Below are positions 18,601 to 25,000 of a stretch of DNA of 25,000 nt, in pieces. Source of the DNA: Symbiodinium natans (lineage: Eukaryota; Sar; Dinophyceae; Suessiales; Symbiodiniaceae); assembly GCA_905221605.1 (NCBI GenBank), contig CAJNDS010002742.1, positions 215,001 to 240,000 on the forward strand, read 5' to 3'. Under the pieces are notes generated by a model that did not search any database, was not told the DNA's origin, and was given only the letters and a program-made list of their open reading frames with translations. Every line of letters begins with the position of its first letter. Positions within the stretch are counted from its first letter, which is position 1. The translations under genes were made by a program, and so were the position numbers.

Positions 18601-20378
18601 AATCCTAAGCCCTTGACGGCCCCATTTCCCTTTTGGTCCTGGAACCCTGCAAGACCCCTGGTTCTTAGTAGGGAATAGTAGGGAATGAGGGAATTAGGGC
18701 CCGGTTTATACCCCTTGTAAGGGAGTATGAAGGGTACACATTCCCCCCTTCCCGACAAAGAACCAGCCAGAAGAGGCCCTCCTAAGAAGCCCATGCAGAG
18801 GTTCAGCTCGCCCGGGCCCTGGTCCGCGTGTCGGGAGCCCAGCAGCTCAGACGTGTGGCCCCCCCCCGCCCCAAAACAGAAAAAGACACCGCAACTCTCC
18901 TTTTCGCCACATGCTTTGGGTCCAAGGGGTGAGGGTTCAGTCCATGTTTTCTTTTTTGGGGGTGCGGAACGAGTTTTTGGCGATTCTTTCTGAGGGGCTG
19001 GATTCTGAGGGGCTGGATTCAGGGTTCAGGCTCGGGAGCTCTAGAGACCCTCCCCCAAAAATTCCAAAAAACCTCTGAATACCTGAAGCTCTCAGCCCCA
19101 AAATCCTCAAACCCTAAACCCTAAACCCCAACCCCCAAGCCCTTCCCCTCGGAAGCCCCATGCGGGAAAGTTGTAGGGGCCCCTGCTCCCAAGTCAGGCC
19201 TGGGCTCCTGCGCAAGATGGGAAGCACCAGGCTCGGGGTTTCGGGTTTCGGGTTTCGGGTTTCGGATTTAATTAGGGTTTAGGGCTCAGGGCTTAGGGCT
19301 TAGGGGGGCCATGGTTTTTGTTTTGAGAAGGTTTGGCCACATCTGGTTTGGCTCTAGGCTCTACCCTAAACCCCAAACCCGAGGCCCTCACCCCCAATTC
19401 GAACGTAGGCTAAGCCTTTAGCAAAAGACTCTTGAACCAAACCTTGAATAAACCCAACGCTCCACCGGTTGGGGCATCTGGGCCTTTTGGTGGCGAATTC
19501 GTTCGAAACGATGCCGCTCCGCCGGTTAGAAAAGGTTTGAGGTTCAGCACCCCTTTTAGGGGGATTCATAAAGTTGGGAAATGTCCAGGGAACCCTAAAC
19601 CTATGAACTTTTCGCGTCCCCTACGTTCCCCTCAAGGATGTCAATGAGGATCCCAAAGAGTTGACAGGTTCTGGGTTCCCTGAGAGGTTCTGAAGTTTAG
19701 GGCGGATGTTTTAGAGCTTAGGCGAGATTTTTTGGGCTTAGTGGCTTTTAGGGTTGGCTTTGAGGCAGGTTTTGAGCCAATTTGTCGTGACTTTTGTGGG
19801 CGAGGGTGCAAGCTCAGGGCTGGCTTAGGCCGACAAGGGTTTTCAAGGACTTCGGGAGGAGTTGTTGGTTTCGGCGACGGCGCCCGGACACTGGCACGGT
19901 CGGGTCTCGGCCGAACCAGCCTCCACTTTGTTTTTTCTCGGACGATGCATTTGCCCAAAAGGATCCAGTGCTGGTAATTAGGGGCTCGTTGCAGTTTCTG
20001 GCGTCGGGTTCTATGGCATACATGTTCGGGGCGAAAGTGTTGGGATTTGCACAGCCGCAGCACGAAGCGCGAAGCCCTGAACACACCCCACAAACGGCCC
20101 TCACGAAGGCGCTTCCGGTTTATAGGACTGCATATATCTCCAGCCCTGCACTTGAAGCCCCAAGCATGTTCACCCCCGCCTCCCAGGCTCCGAATACGAG
20201 CCCCACGAAACCTTGAAGCCCTGAAAGCCCCAGCGGCGTAAACGGCATAAACCCTAAACCCGTGCGCAGGCATGGCCACCAGGCAGCCAAGAAAGTGCTC
20301 AAGACCCTCACGGGCCCTGAGCATGAGGCTGGAGACCCCGAAGCCACAAACCGGTTAGGGAGGTCTCGCGCCTTCTGA
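12595..20378 (+). CDS. Pumilio/PUF-family RNA-binding protein, gene in at least nine short exons
   Basis: PUF proteins bind specific 3'-UTR sequences through about eight three-helix repeats and control mRNA stability and translation in the cytoplasm. Here the repeats are recovered in order on one strand: SKGCRE|VQKALDEA (repeat 1, 12595-12643 and 12921 on), PFANYVLQKCIQA (repeat 2, 15682), VLSRENLYFIFDEL with YGCRIIQRLLE (repeat 3, 16179 and 16977), DAIAICAHPFGNY|VIQNMLDQ (repeat 4, 17373 and 17715), TREQRRRLLNSLTDNV (18178), VMVKIMTVAQREEK (about 18505) and RHGHQAAKKVLKTL to a stop (20270-20378). Adjacent exons join in frame at AG|G acceptors with GT or GC donors. A linker of about eight residues between repeats 1 and 2, and probably a repeat between 18569 and 20270, are still missing. 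The N-terminus is not found. Confidence 0.8.
12644..12920 (+). other. GC-AG intron, 277 bp, inside PUF repeat 1
   Basis: The intron begins GCTCGAC and ends CCTTGCAG. Removing it joins GCRE to VQKALDEA in frame, giving a normal PUF recognition helix with its Gln in place. Reading through the intron destroys the motif. Confidence 0.75.
12921..12970 (+). CDS. PUF exon B: second half of repeat 1
   Basis: The exon starts GTC CAG AAA after TTGCAG and encodes VQKALDEASNEEE. The 3' end is uncertain: a GA donor after the Pro codon (near 12963) is one option. The following eight or so residues that usually lead into the next repeat are not found before exon C. Confidence 0.7.
13011..13125 (+). repeat. 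GAT/ATG-rich low-complexity stretch
   Basis: The stretch consists mainly of GAT, GAC and ATG triplets. One frame reads as Asp-rich (HDNDYVHDHDDDDEDHDDEY) and another as Met-rich. It follows exon B by about 40 bp but is in a different frame. I treat it as simple-sequence intron DNA; an acidic exon is possible. Confidence 0.6.
13717..13738 (+). repeat. 22-base cytosine homopolymer
   Basis: An uninterrupted run of 22 C closes a C-rich, CCCTAAA-like segment (13575-13738). A G-rich segment precedes it at 13375-13515. Run length is prone to sequencing error. Confidence 0.95.
14431..14455. repeat. Perfect inverted repeat, 12-bp arms, 1-base centre
   Basis: AAGACAAAGCAC (14431-14442) and GTGCTTTGTCTT (14444-14455) are exact reverse complements around a single A. 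Confidence 0.95.
14500..14520. repeat. Perfect inverted repeat, 10-bp arms, 1-base centre
   Basis: AAAAGCTAGC (14500-14509) and GCTAGCTTTT (14511-14520) are exact reverse complements around a single C. A weaker stem, CCTGCA with TGCAGG, lies between this and the previous repeat (14463-14480). Confidence 0.95.
14987..15011. repeat. Inverted repeat, 9-bp arms, 7-base loop
   Basis: ACGTGTGCT (14987-14995) pairs with AGCACACGT (15003-15011) around GCGATGA. Confidence 0.9.
15253..15268. repeat. 16-bp perfect palindrome
   Basis: AACACACA followed directly by TGTGTGTT; a shorter ACACATGTGT version sits near 14635. Confidence 0.9.
15682..15746 (+). CDS. PUF exon C: repeat 2
   Basis: The exon follows CTTGGCAG and encodes HVWEALRCPFANYVLQKCIQ. 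The helix FANYVLQK is of the NYxxQ type, the class that reads uracil in known PUF proteins. The GT donor at 15747 (GTATGC) is chosen because it joins CIQA to VLSRENLYFIFDEL with the usual spacing of the family. Confidence 0.85.
15747..16178 (+). other. GT-AG intron, 432 bp, between PUF exons C and D
   Basis: The intron begins GTATGC and ends TTGCACAG before GTGCTC. It contains a short ATAC run (16046-16063). Just before its end the exon-C words GTGCATTCAGGCA (from 15734) recur at about 16094-16107, a small duplication of the upstream splice region. Confidence 0.7.
16179..16240 (+). CDS. PUF exon D: start of repeat 3
   Basis: The exon encodes VLSRENLYFIFDELKQKG, the first helices of a PUF repeat (pattern FIxDEL..KG). 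The end is uncertain, between 16230 (GC donor GCTCGC) and about 16245. Confidence 0.75.
16231..16976 (+). other. Intron between PUF exons D and E, rich in telomere-like heptamers
   Basis: The approximately 740-bp stretch ends GCGTCAG before G. From 16580 to 16900 it is dominated by degenerate GGGTTTAGGG-like words in one orientation, for example GGGTTAGGGTTTCGGGTTTC near 16596. The start depends on the donor used for exon D. Confidence 0.6.
16977..17031 (+). CDS. PUF exon E: repeat 3 recognition helix
   Basis: The exon encodes YGCRIIQRLLECGPADEA. YGCRIIQR is a CRxxQ helix, the adenine-reading class. The donor is not clean: the bases after 17031 are GGAATA, so the intron is either GG-AG or shifted by one to GA with an acceptor ending AGG. 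Confidence 0.8.
17373..17441 (+). CDS. PUF exon F: repeat 4, first part
   Basis: The exon encodes VNALINTLLVDAIAICAHPF followed by GNY. Together with exon E it reads LLECGPADEAVNALINTLL, a normal repeat-to-repeat linker. A GT donor (GTGGGG) follows at 17442. Confidence 0.85.
17442..17714 (+). other. GT-AG intron, 273 bp, inside PUF repeat 4
   Basis: The intron begins GTGGGG and ends AGAAGAG before GTGATC. Its removal joins FGNY to VIQN in frame, restoring an NYxxQ helix. Confidence 0.75.
17715..17739 (+). CDS. PUF exon G: 25-bp microexon completing repeat 4
   Basis: The exon encodes VIQNMLDQ plus one base. It follows AGAAGAG and is followed by GTGGAT. It provides the Gln of the repeat 4 helix and links to exon H (agc codon across the junction). 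Confidence 0.75.
17740..18177 (+). other. GT-AG intron, 438 bp, between PUF exons G and H
   Basis: The intron begins GTGGAT and ends CCTCAGCAG before GCACGC. It contains CCTGAACCCTGAAC words (18000-18015) and, 100 bp on, the opposite strand form GGTTTAGGGTTTCGGGTTTT (18113-18132). Confidence 0.7.
18178..18233 (+). CDS. PUF exon H: repeat 5, first helices
   Basis: The exon encodes (S)TREQRRRLLNSLTDNVTL, the pattern GTxEQRxRLLxxLxxNVxxL of PUF repeats. The end may be 18233 (GT donor) or about 18250 if VGHDF is included. Confidence 0.75.
18505..18568 (+). CDS. PUF exon I: VMVKIMTVAQREEK helix
   Basis: The frame reads DNVYVSAVMVKIMTVAQREE and resembles the recognition and third helix of a late PUF repeat, but lacks a clear (N/C/S)(Y/R)xxQ helix. 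The acceptor could be the AG at 18494, 18503 or 18526. A GC donor follows at 18569. Confidence 0.5.
18988..19017 (+). repeat. 15-bp unit in two exact copies
   Basis: TTCTGAGGGGCTGGA occurs twice in a row, followed by TTC. Confidence 0.9.
19111..19265. repeat. Telomere-like heptamers, CCCTAAA then TTTCGGG
   Basis: CCCTAAA is repeated at 19112-19126 and four TTTCGGG units run at 19239-19265, followed by TTTAGGG words to about 19305. The two blocks are in opposite orientation about 110 bp apart. Confidence 0.85.
20270..20378 (+). CDS. PUF last exon: C-terminal repeat and stop
   Basis: After CGTGCGCAG the exon encodes (R)HGHQAAKKVLKTLTGPEHEA and ends with TGA at 20376-20378. The pattern RHGHxAxKxVLxxLxGPE fits the C-terminal repeat of PUF proteins. 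It matches no base-reading class, since the usual Gln or Glu is replaced by Lys. Confidence 0.65.
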
Positions 20379-20657
20379 AGCTCGGCTTTAAGCTCTAAAT
20401 CAGAAACACCCGGGGGCCCCTTCCCTAATCCTAAACCCTAAGACCCCTAGAGCGCGTGGCCCTAAGCCCTCAACCGTTCAAGCCTAAAAGCCCTAAGCCC
20501 CCAAACCCGAAACACCTCAACACCTCTAAGCAATTTCAAAAAAGCCAAGCCCTAAACCCCAAATGCCTGATGTACCGATCTCTGGGAGGATGCCCGCTTC
20601 CAACTCTACGGGGGCGAGGCGGCCGAGCGTGGGCCCCGGGTTAAGAACTCTGCATCC

Positions 20658-20830
20658 ACTGTGTGTGTGTGTGCACACGCTGGCGCACCACACGCAAACC
20701 ACTGCACGCTCACGTGCACACGTACATGCTCCTGAATGTGCTTACGCGTGTGCTCATCGGTGTGTGTTTCCGTGCGCTCGACCTCACGCGCGCCACACGC
20801 TCGCGCGTGCAAACCACATGGCCGTGTGCT
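20658..20830. repeat. GT/CA-rich simple sequence
   Basis: The stretch begins with GTGTGTGTGTG and continues as ACAC/GTGC/CACG-rich DNA with several GTGCAC and CACGTG words. Frames through it rich in Cys, His, Arg or Thr are artefacts of this composition. Confidence 0.7.
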
Positions 20831-23214
20831 CATCCGTTCATGCAGTTAGCAGGACATCTCTTGTTTGATGCATGCACGTCGTTCGCTGTTGTTTTTGGTA
20901 GGCTCGCTGTTTATGCTCTTTTTGCCTTAGTTGGCCGTGTTTGGCGTTTTACAGTTTTCGACCCACCGTTATATCAATTCGATCGCATGGCTTGTCATGT
21001 CGGCGGAGCAGGGGGAGCTCCGTCTCTTCGTGGTTTGTTTCTTTCTTGTTTGCTCCCGTTCACGCTTCAGGATTCTTGTTCTGAATGAAGGTTTGCTGTC
21101 GAGAGTTCGCATGGAACCCTGTAGAAACCCAGGCAAGCACAGCCGTTCCATAGTTCGAAGTTGTGGCGCGAAAGTCCTGAACTCTCAGCTCTTATGTGGA
21201 TCCTTGTATGTTTCCAAGGCTTTGTGCCAAATGGTGGCCCAGGGTTGCTAATGTGTCGATGTTTTCTGCGCCGGCAGTCGAGGTCTCGGAAGAGGGCTCT
21301 TCGCCGAAAGCTCAGGACCCACAAGAATGCAGTGCTGAAATGACATCACCGCGAGCACAAGACCCCCTTGTGTTGTATGCACACTTGAAGCAGAGAGAGG
21401 GGTGTGAAGGTCGAAGGCTGGGGGATTTAAGGCTCTTGGTCCTCGGTTTTCCACGAAACCCCAAATGGCCCAAAAGCCGTCATCTTGAAGAGACTTGCCC
21501 GAGGCACGCAGAGGGAGCCGAGTGACGATTGAATGTTCGCGAGGCCAGTTGTTGAAAGGGGGAAAATGTAGGCTTGAGGCTTCAGGGTATATATTCTACC
21601 CGTAGAGTATAGGGGTAGTAGAAAGAGTTGGCTCAAAACAAGGTCACTGTTTGGGGGGGTGGTTCGGGGCTTTGATCCCTTGACTTTCCTTCCGACGGGC
21701 GGGACTTGTTTCGTTGGTATTGTTCCTGGTGTTCCTGCTGTGGTGCTTGGGATGCCATGGCGCACATGCTTGGGCTTTGGCTCCTGTTGCCGTTGTGTGC
21801 CTTGATCTGTACTGGTTTTTCCACTGATGACACGAGGCTTTTTCTTTTACTACTAGCCGTCCCACGACGATGGACGACTTAAATTCAATGCCCGGCGCTC
21901 GGTGATGTGCAACTTTCCGGAAGTTTGCAGCCCAAGAGACAGCCTGAGCTCCAAACCCTTATACCCGACTTCTACAACCCTGACACTAGAGCCCAACCTC
22001 TCACACCCACCGAAGCCAAGACCTGAGGCCTTAGGCCACTGCTTGCGCACGAAGATCGAGGCAGTGTGACTTTTCTGCATGGCTGGCACCGGTTCCAGGC
22101 TGCTCAGGCAGCTTCCATGCGCATGTTTCTGTTTTCGGAGAAACTGCCATGTGCCGTTGAATAGGCACTGGTGTAGGTGCCAAGACGGTCAGCCGGCCAA
22201 AATGTCACTGATCCGTCAATTTTGATTGCAGGTTTTGTTATTTCAACCCCCAGTGGGAGGTGCCAGCTGTTTCCCTTGTGATTCGTGTAACAGTGTAAGT
22301 ACCTCTTGAGCCCTTCTCAGCCGGCGCCGAGATTCTGGGCGAAAGGGCCTGGATCTAAAGATTCGGTTCCGTCGGTGGCCTCGGCACCCACGCAGGTGCC
22401 GTGCGGCCGAGTTGCTGATGGGCTAGATGACAATATTAATAGGTGAGCCAAGAGAAGAGCGGGATGGAAAGGTGTGGTGCGAAACAGCACCATGCGGAAA
22501 TGGGACACCTCTCCCCGTGGGTTGCCGCACAGTTCGACTTCAGAAAACGTACAGACCTTGGGGCACGGTCACAGGCCACGCCCCAGCCCGCTGTGCACAG
22601 CGCGCCGCGGAAAGGGTCTGAGCTATCAGTAGCAGTGATGGTATCAGTAGCATCACTCGAGGCTTCGCCGCATGCGAGCATGGCGCAGTGTCTCGCAGTC
22701 TGCAGTCTCGTCAGAAAGTGACTCACCAACAAGCCTCGTCCTTGCTCCCGAAATGCAGATGAAGCCTCTGGCTCGAACCGAAAAGCGCCAGAAACACCAC
22801 TGACATCAAACTCAACCCCCAAACCCCAGACCCTAAACCCTGTGCCCTACGCAGTTGTTTTCCAAGCTGACCCAGAACACTCAACCCTCCAAACCTGCAT
22901 GAATTATTAGCATCCAAAGCTGCCGGTTCCACACGACATGGACCGCCAAGATCCTCGGATTCGCACGCAGGAGTTAGGTTTTTCGGGCTTTGGAAAGCCT
23001 GACCCCAAAACAAACATTGTTGTTTTAAGGTCAAAAGACTGTCAAAAAGTGTGCCCCTGGGCTCTCAGGTATATAAGGACCCATACTCCAATTGCAGAAT
23101 TCCTGTGAAGGGCCCCGCTTCGGGCTAAGGGGGCAAGCAACAATGTGAACAGATGGGAGAAGAAACCAGCGCCCAAGGCCCGAAACCCTAAACACTAAAC
23201 CCCAAACTTGCCTT

Positions 23215-23275
23215 ACCCTGAGCCCTGAGCCCTGAGCCCTGAGCCCTGAGCCCTGAACCCTGAGCCCTGAACCCG
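23215..23275 (+). repeat. CCCTGAG heptamer array
   Basis: About eight consecutive CCCTGAG or CCCTGAA units, a variant of the CCCTAAA telomere-like heptamer, at uniform 7-bp spacing. Confidence 0.9.
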
Positions 23276-23428
23276 AGACGATCTCACAAATCGTGAAGGA
23301 GGCAGGCGAACCTCAGACCTCTGAGCTCGGCCCCAGGTGCACTTCGCCGCCGGGGCGGCTCCCGAGGGCCGGCGGCAGAGCCACGGCACCGAAGGCCCTT
23401 TAGAATTTTCCTGCGTGAAACGGGGGAA

Positions 23429-23564
23429 TTTTTCCCCGAATCCCAGCACCTCAAAACTTGAAAACACCTCGGGCCTCGGGCTCCTGGGATTCTTGTGCTC
23501 TTTTCCCCGAATCCCAAAAAACCTGGAAGCTTGAAAACACCCCGGGCTCCTGCGATTCTTTTGT
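23429..23564 (+). repeat. Imperfect tandem duplication, about 70-bp unit
   Basis: TTTTCCCCGAATCCCA, CTTGAAAACACC and GGGCTCCTG.GATTCTT occur in the same order at 23431-23494 and 23501-23560. The units differ by small indels between these words. Confidence 0.85.
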
Positions 23565-24585
23565 GGGCATGGGTGTGGGCATGGGCATTGCATTGCGGTG
23601 GTGTGCTTTCTGGAGGTTCTGGGCAGACTTGGTACTGCTCCCGATGAGTAATGTACCTCCACCCGCTCACGCGCACACGCACTTGGGGGTTGTTCAAGTT
23701 TTGGGGTCCCTGTTTGGGGATCCCTTTTGGAGGGATTGACCTTATATACCATAAAGTGTACCTACTAGTGAACTCAGTGGACCCTGATCTCGAAGAAGAA
23801 CACAAGTTTGCCCAACACCCAAGACCCTTCTATGTTCCAATCCCCACATGAGAAGCCTGAGCGCACGGCAGGCCTCGTTGCAGGGGACCAAGACACAGCA
23901 AAAACACGAGCCGGGGGTGACGATTACGGTCTAAGGATGTCTAAGGTGTATGGCCACTTTAGTGTTTAGTGCTGAGGGTTTGCGGGCGATGGTTGAGGTC
24001 AGCCATTTGGGGCCCTAAACCGTTAGCCTAAGGCGTGAACCCTAAGCCCTAAGCGCTTCCCCATAGATGCGTTTCTTCATAGCCTCTTTAGGAAATCTTC
24101 ATTTTGTTGAACTACATCCCAGGGGAGTAGTGCCTTTACGAAGGATGACTTTGTATCACAAAACGCGCAACTAGGCAAGGGACAAGTCGCCCACCCCCCC
24201 GAGCTGTCATTAGGTGCCTTCAGGCTTGCTTCCACGACGCATCAGGCCCCCTTTAGCCTCGGTCTAAGGCTCAGAGAGGCCGAGAGGCTCGGATGCTGCC
24301 AAGGTCCACGCGCGCAAGTCGGAAGTGGAGGCTGTCGCATCCTCAGCACGGCACAGAGCAAAAGAGCAGAGCAGGCTTCAGATTTCTGGGAGTGATCTGT
24401 ACATGAACGACGGGCATGATGCAGTCCTAGAATGCTCATTGTTGTTTGCTTTTTGTTTTGGGCTTCAGGGGCTACACCGGAAGTTTGGAACCTGGCCTTG
24501 TTTTGCGTGTCGGCGTAGCGTTTAGGGCTTAGTCCTAAATCCTGGGGTGTATGTGTTTTCAGGAACCCAGGAACCCTCGAAACAC

Positions 24586-24606
24586 CCCTAAACCCTAAAC
24601 CCTAAC
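24586..24606 (+). repeat. CCCTAAA telomere-like run
   Basis: Two perfect CCCTAAA units followed by CCCTAAC, then degenerate CCCTGAG and CCCTAAA words to about 24775. Confidence 0.85.
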
Positions 24607-25000
24607 TCCAGGCCTGCTTCCTAGCTGTGCCTTGAATCCCTGAGCCATCTGAACCCTGAGCTCTGCAGCCACTCAAACCCTCCCTTGGCCCTAGACCTAG
24701 GGTTTCTGTCGCCCAGACGCCCGAAACACCCGAAACCAAACCCCGAAACCCCCTAAACCTCCTGAGCCCTGAGCCATCTAAGCAAGCTCAGGTGGTCTCC
24801 TCTGAGATCCAGTCCCGACAGACTTTCTGTGTTCGTTTGGAGGGCGGGCGCGGAGACCCAGAAGCCTAGTGCAGAGTGGGGCAGAAGAAACCGCATACAC
24901 ACCCCCTGAGAGCCAAGCACCTGTACACTGTAGCAAGATGTCTTGCTGCCCCTCTTCTTGCAACCCCAAAGAATCTATCCCAACACAGGGTATCAAGTGC

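Larger units (their letters stand above)
20379..25000. other. Gene-free stretch, repeats only
   Basis: I see no supported gene on either strand. Short frames with coding-like character are 21277-21370 (VEVSEEGSSPKAQDPQECS, with SPKAQDP echoed as SPRAQDP) and 23770-23850 (VNSVDPDLEEEHK), neither with a family match I trust. CCCTAAA-like words recur at 20420-20560, 22800-22850, 23180-23280, 24010-24055 and 24580-24770. Confidence 0.5.

Noticed and set aside
19630-19665. Possible exon with GATGTCAATGAGGATCCC (DVNEDP)
   Set aside because: Too short and without a suitable donor or family support.
19641-20324. Minus-strand open frame of 227 codons
   Set aside because: It has no recognisable motif, is made of basic low-complexity stretches from telomere-like DNA, and overlaps the PUF last exon on the other strand.
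21277-21370. Possible exon VEVSEEGSSPKAQDP with echo SPRAQDP
   Set aside because: It has coding-like composition but no family match and no clear splice sites; kept only as a note.
23213-23805. Two overlapping minus-strand frames of 170-180 codons
   Set aside because: They are open because of the CCCTGAG heptamers (giving GSGFRAQGSG-type repeats) and the tandem duplication; no domain is seen.
23768-23851. VNSVDPDLEEEHK resembling the start of ribosomal protein eS27
   Set aside because: Similarity ends after about ten residues, the expected basic stretch and zinc-finger cysteines are absent, and no splice donor fits.
1-25000. tRNA, rRNA, CRISPR arrays or bacterial operons
   Set aside because: No tRNA-like or rRNA-like conserved stretch was recognised by eye, no regularly spaced identical repeats with unique spacers exist, and the intron-rich layout is eukaryotic.

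Overview
This window looks like nuclear DNA of a dinoflagellate (alveolate protist). Three signs point there. Introns inferred by comparing protein families or paralogues use GA and GC as well as GT donors, and the acceptor is almost always AG followed by G. All three recognisable genes lie on the + strand, as in the unidirectional gene arrays known from dinoflagellates. The introns and spacers are full of degenerate TTTAGGG/CCCTAAA heptamers, the telomere repeat of this group. Coding content is low, exons are mostly 25-100 bp, and most long open frames in the window are chance readings of introns.

Layout. 1-2178: no gene that I can support. 2179-5514: a predicted secreted cysteine-motif protein (motif CxKPDFGxCGNACC). 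It has a signal-peptide exon, a long first intron carrying a large ATT/ATC microsatellite, and a tandem array of its coding body. Two near-identical copies in this array lack introns, while the third has two GA-AG introns at positions where the other two are seamless. 5515-8670: intron or spacer. 8671-9017: an orphan exon encoding the N-terminal part of a polyketide-synthase ketosynthase (KS) domain. 9075-9540: the catalytic C-terminal part of an ABC1/ADCK (COQ8-like) atypical kinase, with one frameshift at a short CA run. 9541-12594: mostly non-coding, with telomere-like repeats.

12595-20378: an intron-rich Pumilio/PUF RNA-binding protein gene. I recovered it exon by exon from PUF repeat motifs and splice joins. 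Repeats 1-4 are canonical and the last repeats are degenerate. Its largest intron (about 13-15.7 kb) holds a 22-C tract and a hairpin-rich block with a rough period of 220-280 bp. 20379-25000: low-complexity GT/CA DNA, telomere-like heptamer blocks and small tandem duplications, with no gene that I can support.

The three genes have no evident shared pathway. The most interesting point is the secreted-protein array, where intron-bearing and intron-free copies sit side by side. The next are the PUF gene's recognition code and the KS exon lying against an unrelated kinase. All exon limits are inferred by eye from protein families, paralogue comparison and splice dinucleotides; no search or transcript data were available.
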